This document shows positions 1 through 10,500 of a stretch of DNA of 64,000 bases, piece by piece (position 1 is the stretch's first letter; each line of letters opens with the position of its first letter). Origin of the DNA: Bacteroidota bacterium (lineage in GTDB: Bacteria; Bacteroidota; Bacteroidia; Bacteroidales; JAAUTT01). Made by a program: the position numbers and the translations under genes. The notes under the pieces were generated by a model, which did no database searches, was not told the origin of the DNA, and saw only the letters and a list, made by a program, of their open reading frames with translations. The stretch is taken from positions 13,771 to 77,770 of the forward strand of contig JAEYWD010000092.1 of the NCBI GenBank assembly GCA_023429135.1. The letters are read 5' to 3'.

Positions 1-91
1 ACCTAATCAATTTTTCAACAAATCAGATTCAGTTTCATAAAATCGCTTATTTTTATGGCTGGTATTAACCAATTATATAAAATTATTACCG

Positions 92-697
92 ATGAAACCT
101 ATTGGATTTCTGTATATTTCCATCCTGATAATAATATTCTCATGCAGTAGTAAAGGTTCCGGGGAGCAGAGCACAGTCGATTCGCAACAAACCGACACCC
201 TTTCTGTTAATGATACTTTAGCGAACAACGAATTCCCGGATGAAGAATGTGTAAGAGGACTGCCCGAACCGGTTGTTATCAAATCAAAATATCCCGATGC
301 AACCTTTAAACTCGTTGATAATGTTGGATATGAAACTCTGAAACTTGAAAATGGTGATATACTTGAAATTGAAAATGGTGGTTGCGAATATTACTCCCTC
401 ACTTTTTCTGTAAGAACTACCAGAATTGTAGCTGATTCCACAGATTTTAAAGGTACGTGCGATCAGTTTGCAACATTACTTGAGCTGATAAAACCAGCAG
501 TGGATTGTCCGGTTGATCTCGAAAAAGCTTCCGGGATTATTAAAAAATTTAAGGATAATCAGGAGGGACTGACCTTTAATTCTGAGATAGTGATTGAAGA
601 TGGCGATATTCGACAGTTTGCAAATGTATATAGGGTGACAAAGATTAGTGATAGAGAGTCGCTTTTTAGTATAACCTTATCAATAGGTCCTTTATAG
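92..697 (+). CDS. Putative lipoprotein of unknown function
   Basis: A 201-aa protein not assigned to a named family. The first 18 residues form a short basic start (MKP), a hydrophobic stretch and a lipobox-like IIFSC, so Cys18 is probably lipidated and the protein anchored in the envelope. A low-complexity Ser/Thr/Asp linker (about 20-45) follows, then a mixed alpha/beta domain with three cysteines (at ECV, GGCEYY and GTCDQF), suggesting a disulfide-stabilised periplasmic domain. The ATG at 92 gives the signal peptide directly at the N-terminus. A near-consensus -7 box (TATTTTTA) lies about 35 nt upstream. A small membrane protein follows after 18 nt and may be cotranscribed. Export is well supported, function is not. 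Confidence 0.75.
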   Translation: MKPIGFLYISILIIIFSCSSKGSGEQSTVDSQQTDTLSVNDTLANNEFPDEECVRGLPEPVVIKSKYPDATFKLVDNVGYETLKLENGDILEIENGGCEYYSLTFSVRTTRIVADSTDFKGTCDQFATLLELIKPAVDCPVDLEKASGIIKKFKDNQEGLTFNSEIVIEDGDIRQFANVYRVTKISDRESLFSITLSIGPL

Positions 698-715
698 TAT
701 TCTTAAATTAAAAGC

Positions 716-916
716 ATGTCTGATAAGGAAATATTAGCCTGGAGATGGAAGATAATTTCTTTCTTATGTCCTTATTTTTTCATTGATAGCGAAATTCCCG
801 ATGATCATCCTGATGAAAGGATTCAACAGATGCGCAGAATAGCCGGATGGGGACTTGTTTTTTATGTGTTTTTTATTCCTGTAATCGGAATTATTATGAT
901 TTTAATAACTTCCTGA
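716..916 (+). CDS. Small membrane protein of unknown function
   Basis: A 66-aa protein with an amphipathic N-terminal half (WRWKIISFLCPYFF), an acidic loop (DSEIPDDHPDER) and one clear C-terminal transmembrane segment (GLVFYVFFIPVIGIIMILI). The ATG lies 18 nt after the stop of the lipoprotein gene, so a two-gene unit is plausible. No family was recognised. Coding use looks ordinary for the window and no competing longer frame overlaps it. Confidence 0.55.
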   Translation: MSDKEILAWRWKIISFLCPYFFIDSEIPDDHPDERIQQMRRIAGWGLVFYVFFIPVIGIIMILITS

Positions 917-1139
917 TTAAGATAATGAGCAAATGCATGGAGGTATGATTATTCCTACCGCATTGGGCAACAAAATAACCATTAGTGATAAGTTACCGGA
1001 GATACCTTTGTTTTTGTGCATTGGTTTTTATCAGAATTAATACTAAATTTAGATAGACGGGCTACAAGGCTGACTAATCAGTCAGATATTGAGTGCCAGG
1101 GAATGTTTTACATTCGTTAACACTATTAATTTTAGTAAT

Positions 1140-2333
1140 ATGAAATTGTTTTTTCTGTTTATAGCCTTTTTTTTTACTACGGCGATTAATGCACAAAGAT
1201 TAATAAATGCCGAATCCGATGTTGTTCTTCATGAGACCATTGACTCCCTTCGAAAGGATTTTAAGAACAGATTGGAAAGAAAGGATAAAAACCTGCTGAA
1301 CACCCTCCATACCCAAATACTTTATCTGGGGAACGATACACTTGAGGTATTTTTCCCTTCCGAGAGAGTTGCAGGGCTATTTTTAACTGGCAACTTCCGT
1401 ATTTTGTTAAGCGATGTATCGGAAGGTTTGGATTATCATTACAGCACACGCCTTGATAATTATAAGCGTAAAAAAATTAATCTGCTTAGTCCCGGAGAAT
1501 ATCACGAAGAAACCGATATGCCAGCGTTACTGAGTCGTAATCTGGAAAATATAAATCTGCAGTTAGAGCAGGCGATGCTTGAGGACGATGAGCTAAGCTT
1601 TCTGAAAATTTACTTAAAATCTATAATTGCGTATACCGATTTGCGGAAGTTCGATACGGAGCAAATGAAAGATGATTGTCAGGAATTTATAAATGAATTT
1701 CCTAATTCGAAATACCGGGATTACCTGGATAAGGTACTTTTTATCCGCCGCAAAACACAGAATTTTGGCATAGGTGCCGGAGTATTTACCGGATATAATA
1801 ACCTGGGAGGTAACATTTCAGATTATTTCAGGAATTACTTATCAGTTGGAGTCAGCTTGGAGGGAGGTTACAAAAGAATACTCCTGATGGCTGAATTTGC
1901 TCCCTCGTTTTCAAGGGAGTTAAGGCAAACTTTCAATTATAAAGGAAATATCTGGTCGGCCGACTCAACCCCTTTTATTATAAATGGAAACATTAATTTG
2001 GGTTATGTTACGTACGATTCTCCAAAGTACAGATTTACGCCTTTTGTTGGAGCCGGATACAATGGAGCCAGGGTTGCCGACGGTGTTAATATGCAATTCC
2101 GAACCAGTTTTAACTGCGGTGTTGAACTCGACTGGAAATTTGCCGAGGACAATAGATATAATACATACGAGGAAGCATTTCATTCGGCGGCAAGCATAAC
2201 TAACTGGCATTTGCGGCTTCGTTTAGGATATTCCAAATTTCAAAATTCCGATCCAAGGTTCGGAGGTTATCTCTTATATACAAAAGTAGAAATTGGATTT
2301 TTTTCAAATCCGTCACGAAAGGTAAAATCGTGA
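1140..2333 (+). CDS. Exported protein with helical N-terminal domain and C-terminal outer-membrane beta-barrel
   Basis: A 397-aa protein. The frame is open from a TTG at 1089, but the ATG at 1140 puts a clean signal peptide (KLFFLFIAFFF..AINAQ) at the N-terminus, so 1140 is preferred. Residues about 25-200 are charged and helical with a TPR-like tail (tract around FPNSKYRDYLDK, as in tetratricopeptide-like modules). From about residue 210 alternating aromatic and polar strands (GIGAGVFTGY, LSVGVSLEGGYKR, FTPFVGAGYNGA, HLRLRLGYSKF, YTKVEIGFF) look like an 8-10-stranded outer-membrane barrel. The last strand ends about ten residues before the C-terminus. A perfect -7 box (TACCTTTG, 1003-1010) is far upstream. 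Role unknown; barrel assignment moderately sure. Confidence 0.7.
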   Translation: MKLFFLFIAFFFTTAINAQRLINAESDVVLHETIDSLRKDFKNRLERKDKNLLNTLHTQILYLGNDTLEVFFPSERVAGLFLTGNFRILLSDVSEGLDYHYSTRLDNYKRKKINLLSPGEYHEETDMPALLSRNLENINLQLEQAMLEDDELSFLKIYLKSIIAYTDLRKFDTEQMKDDCQEFINEFPNSKYRDYLDKVLFIRRKTQNFGIGAGVFTGYNNLGGNISDYFRNYLSVGVSLEGGYKRILLMAEFAPSFSRELRQTFNYKGNIWSADSTPFIINGNINLGYVTYDSPKYRFTPFVGAGYNGARVADGVNMQFRTSFNCGVELDWKFAEDNRYNTYEEAFHSAASITNWHLRLRLGYSKFQNSDPRFGGYLLYTKVEIGFFSNPSRKVKS

Positions 2334-2387
2334 TGTGTTGACTTTCTGAAATTGAATCTAAAATTATTCTTTTCTGATTAAGCTTAT

Positions 2388-2395
2388 TATTTTTG
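2388..2395 (+). promoter_or_regulatory. Bacteroidota-type -7 box
   Basis: TATTTTTG matches TAnnTTTG exactly and lies 26 nt upstream of the ATG at 2422. No convincing -33 TTG is visible at the usual 19-21 nt spacing. Confidence 0.45.
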
Positions 2396-2421
2396 TTTTA
2401 CACGGTAATTAATAACCTCCT

Positions 2422-3270
2422 ATGTTCAAGCTTACATTACTCTTTGTACTCATTTTTAGTTGCTTTGCCCATGCTTATTCTCAATCGTTAACACTTAAGG
2501 ATTTAATGTTCTACTTAAATCCCAGTAATTTCCAAAACGACTCAATACTCATCGGGAAAGGATTTTCGAGCGGGAAAATTTCTATCCTTTCCAAACAAGA
2601 GATAATGTATGTTTATAATAAGATGGAAACATCCGAATCGTTATACTTTGGTGGCGTTGATCATGATGTTGACTACAGGACCTTTCATATTTCCTATTAT
2701 TTTAGTTCCTCGGCTCATAACAGCTACGCGACATCGTTAAAAAGTAAATATCCGTCAAAAGGCAAGCAGTGGAATGGTGCTGAAAAATTCGAAAGTACTA
2801 ACTATACTTTCTATCTGTATCCCAAAGACCTTATTAAGATATTCTCAAAGATAAAATTCAGGTTGGCCGATAATTGCAGGCTCACAGGAGTTTACGACAG
2901 TACCACAAATCAATTCGAGGAGCTAACAGGCAGCTTTTTTTTCGAGGAGTTCGATTCAACGGGCGTGGCAGTATTTAAAAGTAAATTAACCAGCTTAAAA
3001 GGAATGATAGATCTTCAGGGCGATGTAATTCTTCTGCCTAAGTGGGAATCAATTAGAAAAATATCCGGCAGCAATTATTATCTTTTGGGAAATTATGACA
3101 GCACCAGCGGTACCAATCCCAAAACAGGAAAATACTATATCAAATACGGAGTGACAGATTCAAAAGGGAAAGAAATTCTCCCGGCGATTTACGATTCTAT
3201 TGAATTACAATCCGATGGTTTTCTTGTCAAGAAAAGCGGAGTTCAATCAACTGTAAAGCCCAATAAATAA
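2422..3270 (+). CDS. Exported protein with WG-repeat-like C-terminus
   Basis: A 282-aa protein with a signal peptide (FKLTLLFVLIFSCFAHAYSQ). The first 190 residues are not recognised. The C-terminal third (about 195-275) holds two units of the form 'xDLQGDVILLPKWESIRK' and 'TDSKGKEILPAIYDSIEL', which resemble the WG/KWG repeat (beta-hairpin ending in a 'P.yd.i' tract) found in many Bacteroidota envelope proteins, here without the strict Trp-Gly. Probably periplasmic or surface-exposed. It has its own promoter-like box, and its end is followed by a gene-free 200 bp. Confidence 0.65.
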   Translation: MFKLTLLFVLIFSCFAHAYSQSLTLKDLMFYLNPSNFQNDSILIGKGFSSGKISILSKQEIMYVYNKMETSESLYFGGVDHDVDYRTFHISYYFSSSAHNSYATSLKSKYPSKGKQWNGAEKFESTNYTFYLYPKDLIKIFSKIKFRLADNCRLTGVYDSTTNQFEELTGSFFFEEFDSTGVAVFKSKLTSLKGMIDLQGDVILLPKWESIRKISGSNYYLLGNYDSTSGTNPKTGKYYIKYGVTDSKGKEILPAIYDSIELQSDGFLVKKSGVQSTVKPNK

Positions 3271-3419
3271 ATGATGGTACCCTGAAAAATAATGCCGGTA
3301 TCCACCAGAGCTCAAGGCGAATGGTGGGCTAATATGGAAGAGGTTTTCCGTACGGATTGATCTGAGACCAAGATTCGCTTCAGAGCAGATGAGAAAATAA
3401 AATATTTTTGAACAAACGA

Positions 3420-3449
3420 TTGCGCATATCCCAATATTTTATAGTTTTG
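3420..3449 (+). promoter_or_regulatory. Complete Bacteroidota promoter before GH105 gene
   Basis: TTG at 3420-3422 (-33 element) is followed after exactly 19 nt by TAGTTTTG at 3442-3449 (TAnnTTTG, -7 element). The start codon at 3472 is 22 nt downstream. This is the best-formed promoter in the window. Confidence 0.65.
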
Positions 3450-3471
3450 GGCAAAATTAATACTTAAGCAA

Positions 3472-4569
3472 ATGAAAAGAACATTAACTACCATTTTATT
3501 CATTGTGTTGGTATTGAGCGTTAATGCCCAAAACGACAATGCCTATTTTAAACCTAAATATGTTAAAAAGGCTATGACTAAAGCGTTGGACTGGCAACTA
3601 GCCAACCCAAAGCATAAATTATGGGATTGGACCAACGGAGCCTTTTATACAGGGGTTTATTTGGGTTATGAATCTCTTAAGAAATCTTATATTCTCGATT
3701 CGTTGATGGCAATGGGTAACCGCAACCAGTGGAAACCTGGTCCCCGGGTTCATCATGCCGACGATTGGGCAATCTGTCAGACTTATATCGACCTGTACAG
3801 AATTAAGAAGGACCAGAAAATGATCCAGCCATTTATCGACACATTAAAAGTGTTTGTTGATTCCAACAACCGTGAAGTGGCACGACATGGTATTACCTGG
3901 TGGTGGTGCGATGCTTTGTTTATGGGGCCTCCGGCACTCGTAAAACTTGGCGTAACCCTAAATGATCCCAGCTACTTTAAAATGAACGATACGCTTTTTA
4001 AACAATGCTACGACCGGCTTTTCGACCAGGAAGAAAACCTGTTTGCCCGTGATGCTTCTTACTTGTGGAAAGGTGAACCTACCGATAAGAAAGAAAAAAA
4101 CGGACGTAAGATTTTCTGGGGTCGTGGTAATGGCTGGGTAATGGGTGGCCTGGTGAAGGTAATATCCGAACTACCTGCCAATTATCCTACACGAAACTTT
4201 TACATCGATATTTATAAGAAAATGGCCGATAAGCTTGTAATCATTCAGCATCCCGACGGTTTCTGGCGTACAAGTCTTCTGGATCCCGAAGCTTATCCTG
4301 GAGGTGAAGCCAGCGGTTCCAGCTTTTTCTGCTATGCTTTGGCCTGGGGTGTTAACAATGGAATTCTCGACCGGGATAAGTTTATGCCTGTGATAAAAAG
4401 ATCGTGGGTTGCTTTATGCAAAGCGCAGAAAGAAAATGGTATGCTGGGATGGGTTCAACCTATTGGCGCCGATCCACAAAAGAATTTCTCGGCCGATAGT
4501 TGGGAAGTTTACGGTACAGGTGCTTTTGTATCAGCAGGTTCCGAAATCCTCAAGTTAAAACTACAATAA
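3472..4569 (+). CDS. GH105 unsaturated rhamnogalacturonyl/galacturonyl hydrolase
   Basis: A 365-aa exported enzyme (signal peptide to about residue 20, ending NAQ) of glycoside hydrolase family 105, which removes delta-4,5-unsaturated uronic acid from the non-reducing end of pectin fragments made by lyases. The (alpha/alpha)6 barrel shows in recurring aromatic helices. The catalytic-type Asp sits in WWWCDALFMGPPAL (D147), and HHADDWAICQTYIDLY and WGRGNGWVMGGLVKV are family blocks. Length matches the family (about 350-400 aa). It is monocistronic: a full promoter precedes it and a rho-independent terminator follows. A second GH105 (12152-13348) starts the pectin operon; the two are clearly diverged, so they may act on different oligomers. 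GH88-like substrates cannot be excluded. Confidence 0.9.
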   Translation: MKRTLTTILFIVLVLSVNAQNDNAYFKPKYVKKAMTKALDWQLANPKHKLWDWTNGAFYTGVYLGYESLKKSYILDSLMAMGNRNQWKPGPRVHHADDWAICQTYIDLYRIKKDQKMIQPFIDTLKVFVDSNNREVARHGITWWWCDALFMGPPALVKLGVTLNDPSYFKMNDTLFKQCYDRLFDQEENLFARDASYLWKGEPTDKKEKNGRKIFWGRGNGWVMGGLVKVISELPANYPTRNFYIDIYKKMADKLVIIQHPDGFWRTSLLDPEAYPGGEASGSSFFCYALAWGVNNGILDRDKFMPVIKRSWVALCKAQKENGMLGWVQPIGADPQKNFSADSWEVYGTGAFVSAGSEILKLKLQ

Positions 4570-4600
4570 TGCAATACAATAGTTGAAATCTGCTTTTGTT

Positions 4601-4640
4601 AAAAAAGCCGTTAACAGGAAATTGTTAACGGCTTTTTTTA
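4601..4640 (+). terminator. Rho-independent terminator after GH105
   Basis: A perfect 15-bp inverted repeat: left arm 4601-4615 (AAAAAAGCCGTTAAC), 8-nt loop, right arm 4624-4638, ending in a run of T. It lies 32 nt after the GH105 stop; the A-rich left arm makes it potentially bidirectional. Confidence 0.9.
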
Positions 4641-4707
4641 TAAATTGTGCCATTATCCCAATTGCGGAACCAATCAGAATAGCTATACCACTTTAAAATC
4701 TTAACCT

Positions 4708-7125
4708 ATGAAGCATTTATTAATCATTTTTCTTCTTTTTATTTCTGCCTTCAGTTATGCGCAGGAAGATTTGATGTATCAGAAACCATCGCCCGAAATT
4801 CTTGCGCTGGCCGATTATGAAAGACCTCCTTCAGTATCTATGGATACTAAGAAAGATTATATGATTCTGATGTACAGGAGCACCTACAAGAGTCTCGACG
4901 ATCTTAACCAGGAAGAGATGCGGCTTGGCGGATTGCGGATCAATCCAATCACCAATATTTCTTCTACAGTTACTTACTTCAATAATCTTAAAATCCGAAA
5001 AATTAAAGATTTTAAGGCTGAACCTGTCCAGGTTGCCGGTTTGCCTCAGAATCCAAAAATTACCAATATTTCATGGTCGCCCGACGATAAAAAGATAGCC
5101 TTCACAAATACCACCGAAACTGGTGTAGAGCTGTGGGTGATTGATGTTGTATCGGCAAAAGCAACAAAACTCACTGAGGCCAACTGTAACAGCAATATCG
5201 GGAGTCCGTTTAGCTGGTATCAGGATAGCCAGAGTCTGCTTGTTTATTTGATTCCGGCCAATCGCCCCAAACTTATTGATAACAAAAAGGACTTGCCCCA
5301 GGGCCCCATCGTTTCAACTGCCGATGGTAAGGTTTCGCAAAACAGAACATATCAGGATTTGCTGAAAAACAAAACTGATGAGCTGAACTTTGAAACTCTT
5401 GTTACTTCTGAACTTTACAAAGTTTCGCTCTCAGGAAGCAAGACGTTGTTCAAAGGCAAGGATATGTACGTTTCCCGCTCTTTTTCGCCCGATGGGAATT
5501 ATGTTTTGTTAACAACCATAAAAAAGCCATTTTCCTATATAGTACCTTATGGCCGGTTTCCGCAAACAACAGTTGTATACGATTTAAGCGGTAAAGAAAT
5601 TAGAGTGGTGAATGAAGTGCCACTTACCGAAATTATGCCCAAGGGTTTTATGGCGGTTCGCAAAGGAAAACGATACATGGACTGGAGAGATGACAAACCA
5701 GCCACCCTGTCGTATGTTGAAGCGCTGGATGGTGGCGATCCTGGTTTAAAAGTGGATTACAGGGATGAATTGTTTGTGTGGGATGCTCCTTTCACTTCCA
5801 ATCCTCAATCGCTTGCAAAAACAAAACAGCGATTCAGTAATTTAATCTGGGGTGACGATAAAACTGCTATTTTGGGCGATTATTGGTACGATACCCGTAA
5901 TACCAGAACCTATTTGCTAAACCCGTCTAACCCTGCTGAACAACCAAAACTGGTTTTCGACCGCAATTACCAGGATATTTACAGTGATCCGGGAAATTTC
6001 GAGACCCGCGAAAACCAATATGGTCGCAGGGTTCTTGCTATTGAAAAAGGTAAACTCTTTTTAATTGGCGATGGCTATACTGCCAATGGTCAGTTTCCTT
6101 TTATTGATGAATTTAATATTCAAACGCTTAAAACAAATAGGGTATACCAGTCTTTGTACACAAATAGAAAGGAAGACATTTTCTCTATCGAGGATTTTAA
6201 GAATAATGTGGCGCTGGTTCAAATCCAGTCCAAAACCGATTTCCCCAACTATTATTTCCGTTATTTTAAGCAGAAGGAAAAACTCGATCAGATAACTTTC
6301 AATAAAAACCCTTTTGTGAGCATTCAGAATGTAGAAAAAGAAGTGATAAAGTACAAAAGGAATGATGGTGTTGAACTTTCGGGAACCCTTTACCTGCCTG
6401 CTGGGTACGATAAAACAAAAAAGGAGAAGTTACCCTTGCTTATCTGGGCCTACCCCGAAGAATTCAAAGATAAGAGTAGCGCCGGACAATCGTCTAAAAA
6501 TCCTAATGAGTTTACATTTCCTTATTACGGATCGTTTGTGTACTGGGTAACCAAAGGATATGTAGTACTCGACGATGCTTCTTTTCCCATTATTGGAGAG
6601 GGCGAAAAAGAGCCTAACGACTCGTTTATCGAGCAGTTGGTGGCTAACGGCAGAGCTGCCATTGATGCAGTTGATAAACTAGGATATATCGATCGTACAA
6701 AAGTTGCTGTGGGAGGACACTCTTACGGTGCTTTCATGACTGCTAATCTTCTAACCCATTCCAGCGATTTTGCCTGTGGAATAGCCCGCAGCGGCGCTTA
6801 TAACCGCAGTCTTACCCCTTTTGGTTTCCAGAGTGAGCAACGCAATTATTGGGATGTTCCCGAAGTTTACAATGGCATGTCACCATTTTATACTGCCCAT
6901 AAAATGAAGAAACCAATTTTGCTGGTTCATGGCGAGGCCGACAATAACCCGGGTACTTTTACCCTTCAAACCGAAAGATATTTTCAGGCTATTAAAGGTC
7001 TTGGAGGTAACGCCCGTATGGTTATATTGCCCAAGGAAAGTCATGGTTATGTTGCTAAGGAAAATATTCTGCATTTGCTGTGGGAGCAGGAGCAGTTCCT
7101 GGATAAGTATTTAAAAGGAAAGTAA
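4708..7125 (+). CDS. S9 family serine peptidase (glutamyl-endopeptidase/prolyl-oligopeptidase type)
   Basis: An 805-aa exported serine peptidase with signal peptide (to about residue 18, SYAQ). Residues about 25-500 form a beta-propeller-like region with repeated 'SWSPDDKKIAFT' and 'SFSPDGNYVLLT' blades. Residues about 545-805 are the alpha/beta-hydrolase domain. The triad is visible: S672 in GGHSYGAF, D745 in HGEADNNPG, H779 in KESHGYV. The early block EEMRLGGLRINPITN resembles the plant chloroplast glutamyl endopeptidase branch of S9, so cleavage after acidic residues is possible, though specificity cannot be read from sequence. Likely periplasmic peptide turnover. It lies between pectin genes but has no evident role in pectin use. 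A palindromic repeat with a T-run follows the stop. Confidence 0.9.
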   Translation: MKHLLIIFLLFISAFSYAQEDLMYQKPSPEILALADYERPPSVSMDTKKDYMILMYRSTYKSLDDLNQEEMRLGGLRINPITNISSTVTYFNNLKIRKIKDFKAEPVQVAGLPQNPKITNISWSPDDKKIAFTNTTETGVELWVIDVVSAKATKLTEANCNSNIGSPFSWYQDSQSLLVYLIPANRPKLIDNKKDLPQGPIVSTADGKVSQNRTYQDLLKNKTDELNFETLVTSELYKVSLSGSKTLFKGKDMYVSRSFSPDGNYVLLTTIKKPFSYIVPYGRFPQTTVVYDLSGKEIRVVNEVPLTEIMPKGFMAVRKGKRYMDWRDDKPATLSYVEALDGGDPGLKVDYRDELFVWDAPFTSNPQSLAKTKQRFSNLIWGDDKTAILGDYWYDTRNTRTYLLNPSNPAEQPKLVFDRNYQDIYSDPGNFETRENQYGRRVLAIEKGKLFLIGDGYTANGQFPFIDEFNIQTLKTNRVYQSLYTNRKEDIFSIEDFKNNVALVQIQSKTDFPNYYFRYFKQKEKLDQITFNKNPFVSIQNVEKEVIKYKRNDGVELSGTLYLPAGYDKTKKEKLPLLIWAYPEEFKDKSSAGQSSKNPNEFTFPYYGSFVYWVTKGYVVLDDASFPIIGEGEKEPNDSFIEQLVANGRAAIDAVDKLGYIDRTKVAVGGHSYGAFMTANLLTHSSDFACGIARSGAYNRSLTPFGFQSEQRNYWDVPEVYNGMSPFYTAHKMKKPILLVHGEADNNPGTFTLQTERYFQAIKGLGGNARMVILPKESHGYVAKENILHLLWEQEQFLDKYLKGK

Positions 7126-7505
7126 TTCTTTGAGAACTCACAAAGGGTAATTTATTGAGGCTGTGTGAAAAGGTTGGAAAGTCTTCGACTACATCAGTCT
7201 GACGATTGACAATCAGCTATTGTCATATTGAGCGTAGTCGAAATATGACTAGTAATTGATTTTTCACACAGCCTCTTTTTCTAGCATTTAATAACCTTTT
7301 AGTCGAAGCTTTCTCATAAAAGCCAGGCAGCACAATGTTTTTGGTTAATGCTGGCACCTTATTCCCTGAAGAAGGAAATTAGTTATTATAACTCATAAAG
7401 CTGAGAAATAACGCTTCGATTGTTAATTTTTTCCACATTTTTGTATTTGGAAAAACAGGCTTTTAATCGAGATGAAAACTAACACTTAAGCTGAAATTGT
7501 ATAAC
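7126..7505. other. Intergenic region with palindromic repeat
   Basis: 380 bp between the peptidase and the HTCS gene. It contains the palindromic element at 7157-7275. The remaining approximately 230 bp upstream of the HTCS start are AT-rich; no clean TAnnTTTG box was found, and no convincing small gene is present. Confidence 0.6.
7157..7275. repeat. Palindromic repeat element, copy 1 (119 bp)
   Basis: Terminal 15-bp perfect inverted repeats GAGGCTGTGTGAAAA (7157-7171) and its complement (7261-7275), with a second inner inverted pair built on TTCGACTAC (about 7183) and GTAGTCGAA (about 7235). Followed by TTTTT, so on the plus strand it could also terminate the peptidase transcript. Copies 2 (26863-26936) and 3 (46826-46935) share the ends. 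Resembles a small non-autonomous (MITE- or REP-like) element. Confidence 0.8.
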
Positions 7506-10500
7506 ATGAAGTTAAAATTGAACTTCACACATTGTTTTTTCCAGGCCTTCTGTTCTGTTATAATGAAATCGGGTTTATTGATGGTTTTTCTATCCTTTTT
7601 TCTTAACACCCAAGGAGCCTATGTTGAAAATAACCTGAACTTCGATTTTTATTCTCAGGAACAGGGCTTATCCAATAATCAGGTTCACTGCATATTTCAG
7701 GATAAAAAGGGTTGGATGTGGTTTGGGACTACTCAGGGCGTTTGCCGTTTCGATGGTTATAAATTCACTGTTTTTAAGAACGATCCCGAAGATACTTCAA
7801 GTTTACAAGGTAATCTGGTGCGTACGATTTTTGAAGATCATAAGGGTAATTTATGGGTTGGAACCGAGAATGGCGGTTTAAATAAATTTAATCGCTTCAA
7901 GGAGAACTTTCAGCAATATTTTGCTTCTGGGGAAAAGCCTTTTCTAAAAGATGCCACTGTTTTATCCATACATAAAGATGAAAAGGGAAATTACTGGATT
8001 GGTACCAGTACCGGCCTTTATCGGATGAAGGATGAAACTGCCCTTGAACAGATTAGCCCTTCAAATAAAAGTTTCAAAGAATACGTCAGGGTGGTTCAGT
8101 CGGATAAGCACGGTCGTATTTGGATGGGTACCAATAACGGAGTATGGATACTTGATCCAGGCAAAAACACAATTCAGAAAGTAAATCTGCAGCAAGGTTC
8201 TAAAGCTAATCAGGAAATCTGGGCCATTTTTAAAGACGATGATGGTAAGCTTTGGATCGGAACCTATTCGAGCGGAATCGTTATTGTTAATCCTGAAGAC
8301 ATGAGTCTTACACAGGTTTTTCTGGACCCGGACAATAGCCGGAGTGAAACTGTAAGAGCAATTATCAGGGACCATAACGGAAAATACTGGATAGGAACCC
8401 GCGGCGGACTTTATATTTACGAAAAAGGCAAAGGAGTTACAGCATTTTATTACCACGATGAACGGGAGCCGAAAAGTCTTGTGAACAACTCGGTTCAATG
8501 TATTTATCACGATACCAAAGGCGATGTATGGATTGGAACCCGTAATGGTATTAATTTCCTGATAGAAGAACGTCAGAATATCAGGGGATATAAAGGATTA
8601 CCTGGTGATTACCGGTATCTTAATTGTGGTGAGGTTTATTGCTTTTGGATAGATGAAAAGAAACACCTATGGGTAGGTACGGAAAGCGGTGGTATTAATG
8701 TTCTCGACAGGCAAACCGGAAAATTCCGCTATCTTACCTCGCAAAGAGACAATCCCAATTCACTTTCGGGTAACTGTATTAAAGCCATGGTGCCCGATGG
8801 TAAAGGTAACCTGTGGATAGGAACCTTTCTGGGAGGTCTGGATGTACTCAATTTGAAGACAGGAAAATATTCTCATTCTAAGCATAATCCTGCCGATCCG
8901 TTAACATTGTCCGATAACCGTGTATGGGCTATACTTCGGGACAAGGAAGGAGGAATTTGGGTTGGCACTACCGGAGGTTTGGATAAATTCGATGCTGAGA
9001 CAAGCAAATTCCATCGTTTTAACCACATAGTGAACGGGCAAAAGGTAAACTGGCTGGTTCAGGATGATGAAAATACTATTTGGATTGGAGCTGATGATTT
9101 ATTTCTGTACGATCCTCAAACCAAAACTACTAAACGATTTCAGGAACCGACCAGAAATATGCTTCGCGATTCGAAGGGTCGGTATTGGATTGCCACCCTC
9201 AATCGTGGGTTAGCTTTATTCTCGAAAGAGAAAGGTGTAATCAGATATTTTACCGAAAAAAACGGTTTAGCCAATAACCAAACATTGGCCATTCAGGAAG
9301 ATAGTGATCATTTTCTCTGGATAAGTACTACAAATGGGTTATCGAAGTTCGACCCCAAGTTGGAGCGTTTTCATAACTATTCTACCAAAAATGGTTTCCA
9401 AAATAACCAGTTTACTTATGGGGCTTATTATAAAACCGACGAAGGCGAAATGATTTTTGGTGGTATCTCGGGATTCAATATTTTTCATCCTGCCAAAATA
9501 AATTCCGACGATTATTTTCCGCCCATCGTTTACACCGATTTAAAGGTCTCTAACAAGTCAGTTAAAATTGGCAATTCCTCAAAGGATTTATTAACAAAAA
9601 GTATTTCGGAAACTGATAAAATTGTTCTGAATTACAATCAGAATTCGGTAACACTCGATTTTGCCGCCCTGGATTATGCAAATGGTTTGGGAATACTTTA
9701 TTCCTTTTATCTCGAAGGTTTTGAGAAAGAATGGAATGAACCAACTGTAAATCGCTCGGCTGCTTATACAAATCTCGATCCGGGCGAGTATACTTTCCGT
9801 TTGAAAGTTGTTTCGATAGGGCAAAAGGAAAGTAAGGACGGGCCTGTAATGAAAATCGTTGTTCGGCCTCCCGTTTGGAAAACCTGGTGGTTCAGACTTT
9901 TGTTCGTGTTAGTTCTGGGCGGAGTAATTTATGGATTGGTTGTGTTCCTTATTACGCGGGAGAAACTCAGAAATGAGCTGGCTCTGGAGAGAATAAATGC
10001 AAAAAAGCTTCATGAACTCGATATGATGAAGCTGAGGTTCTATACAAACATCTCGCATGAGATTCGTACTCCATTAACTTTAATTTTGGGTCCGCTTCAA
10101 AAGCTTAGAAACAATTCAGTTCCGAAAAACGAAATAAGAGGGCACCTTGATCTGATGCATCGCAACGCAAGTCAACTACACCAGCTTATTAACCAGTTGC
10201 TCGATTTTCGTAAACTCGAAACTGGTAATATTCAGTTGAATCCAACTGTTGGAGATGTTGTGCCGTTTGTGGCAGAAATAGTTAAATCGTTTGATAAATA
10301 TGCTGAAGATAAAGGAATTGAACTGAAGTTTAATTCTTTAAAAAAGGAAATTGTTACCAGTTTTGATGCCGATAAACTCGCGAAAATTCTTAACAATTTA
10401 CTATCCAATGCATTCAAATTTACTCCCGAAAGAGGTAAAATCTCTGTTAATCTGGCCCTGATTTTCGATCGTGAAGGAGAAAACTCCGATACTGAAAACA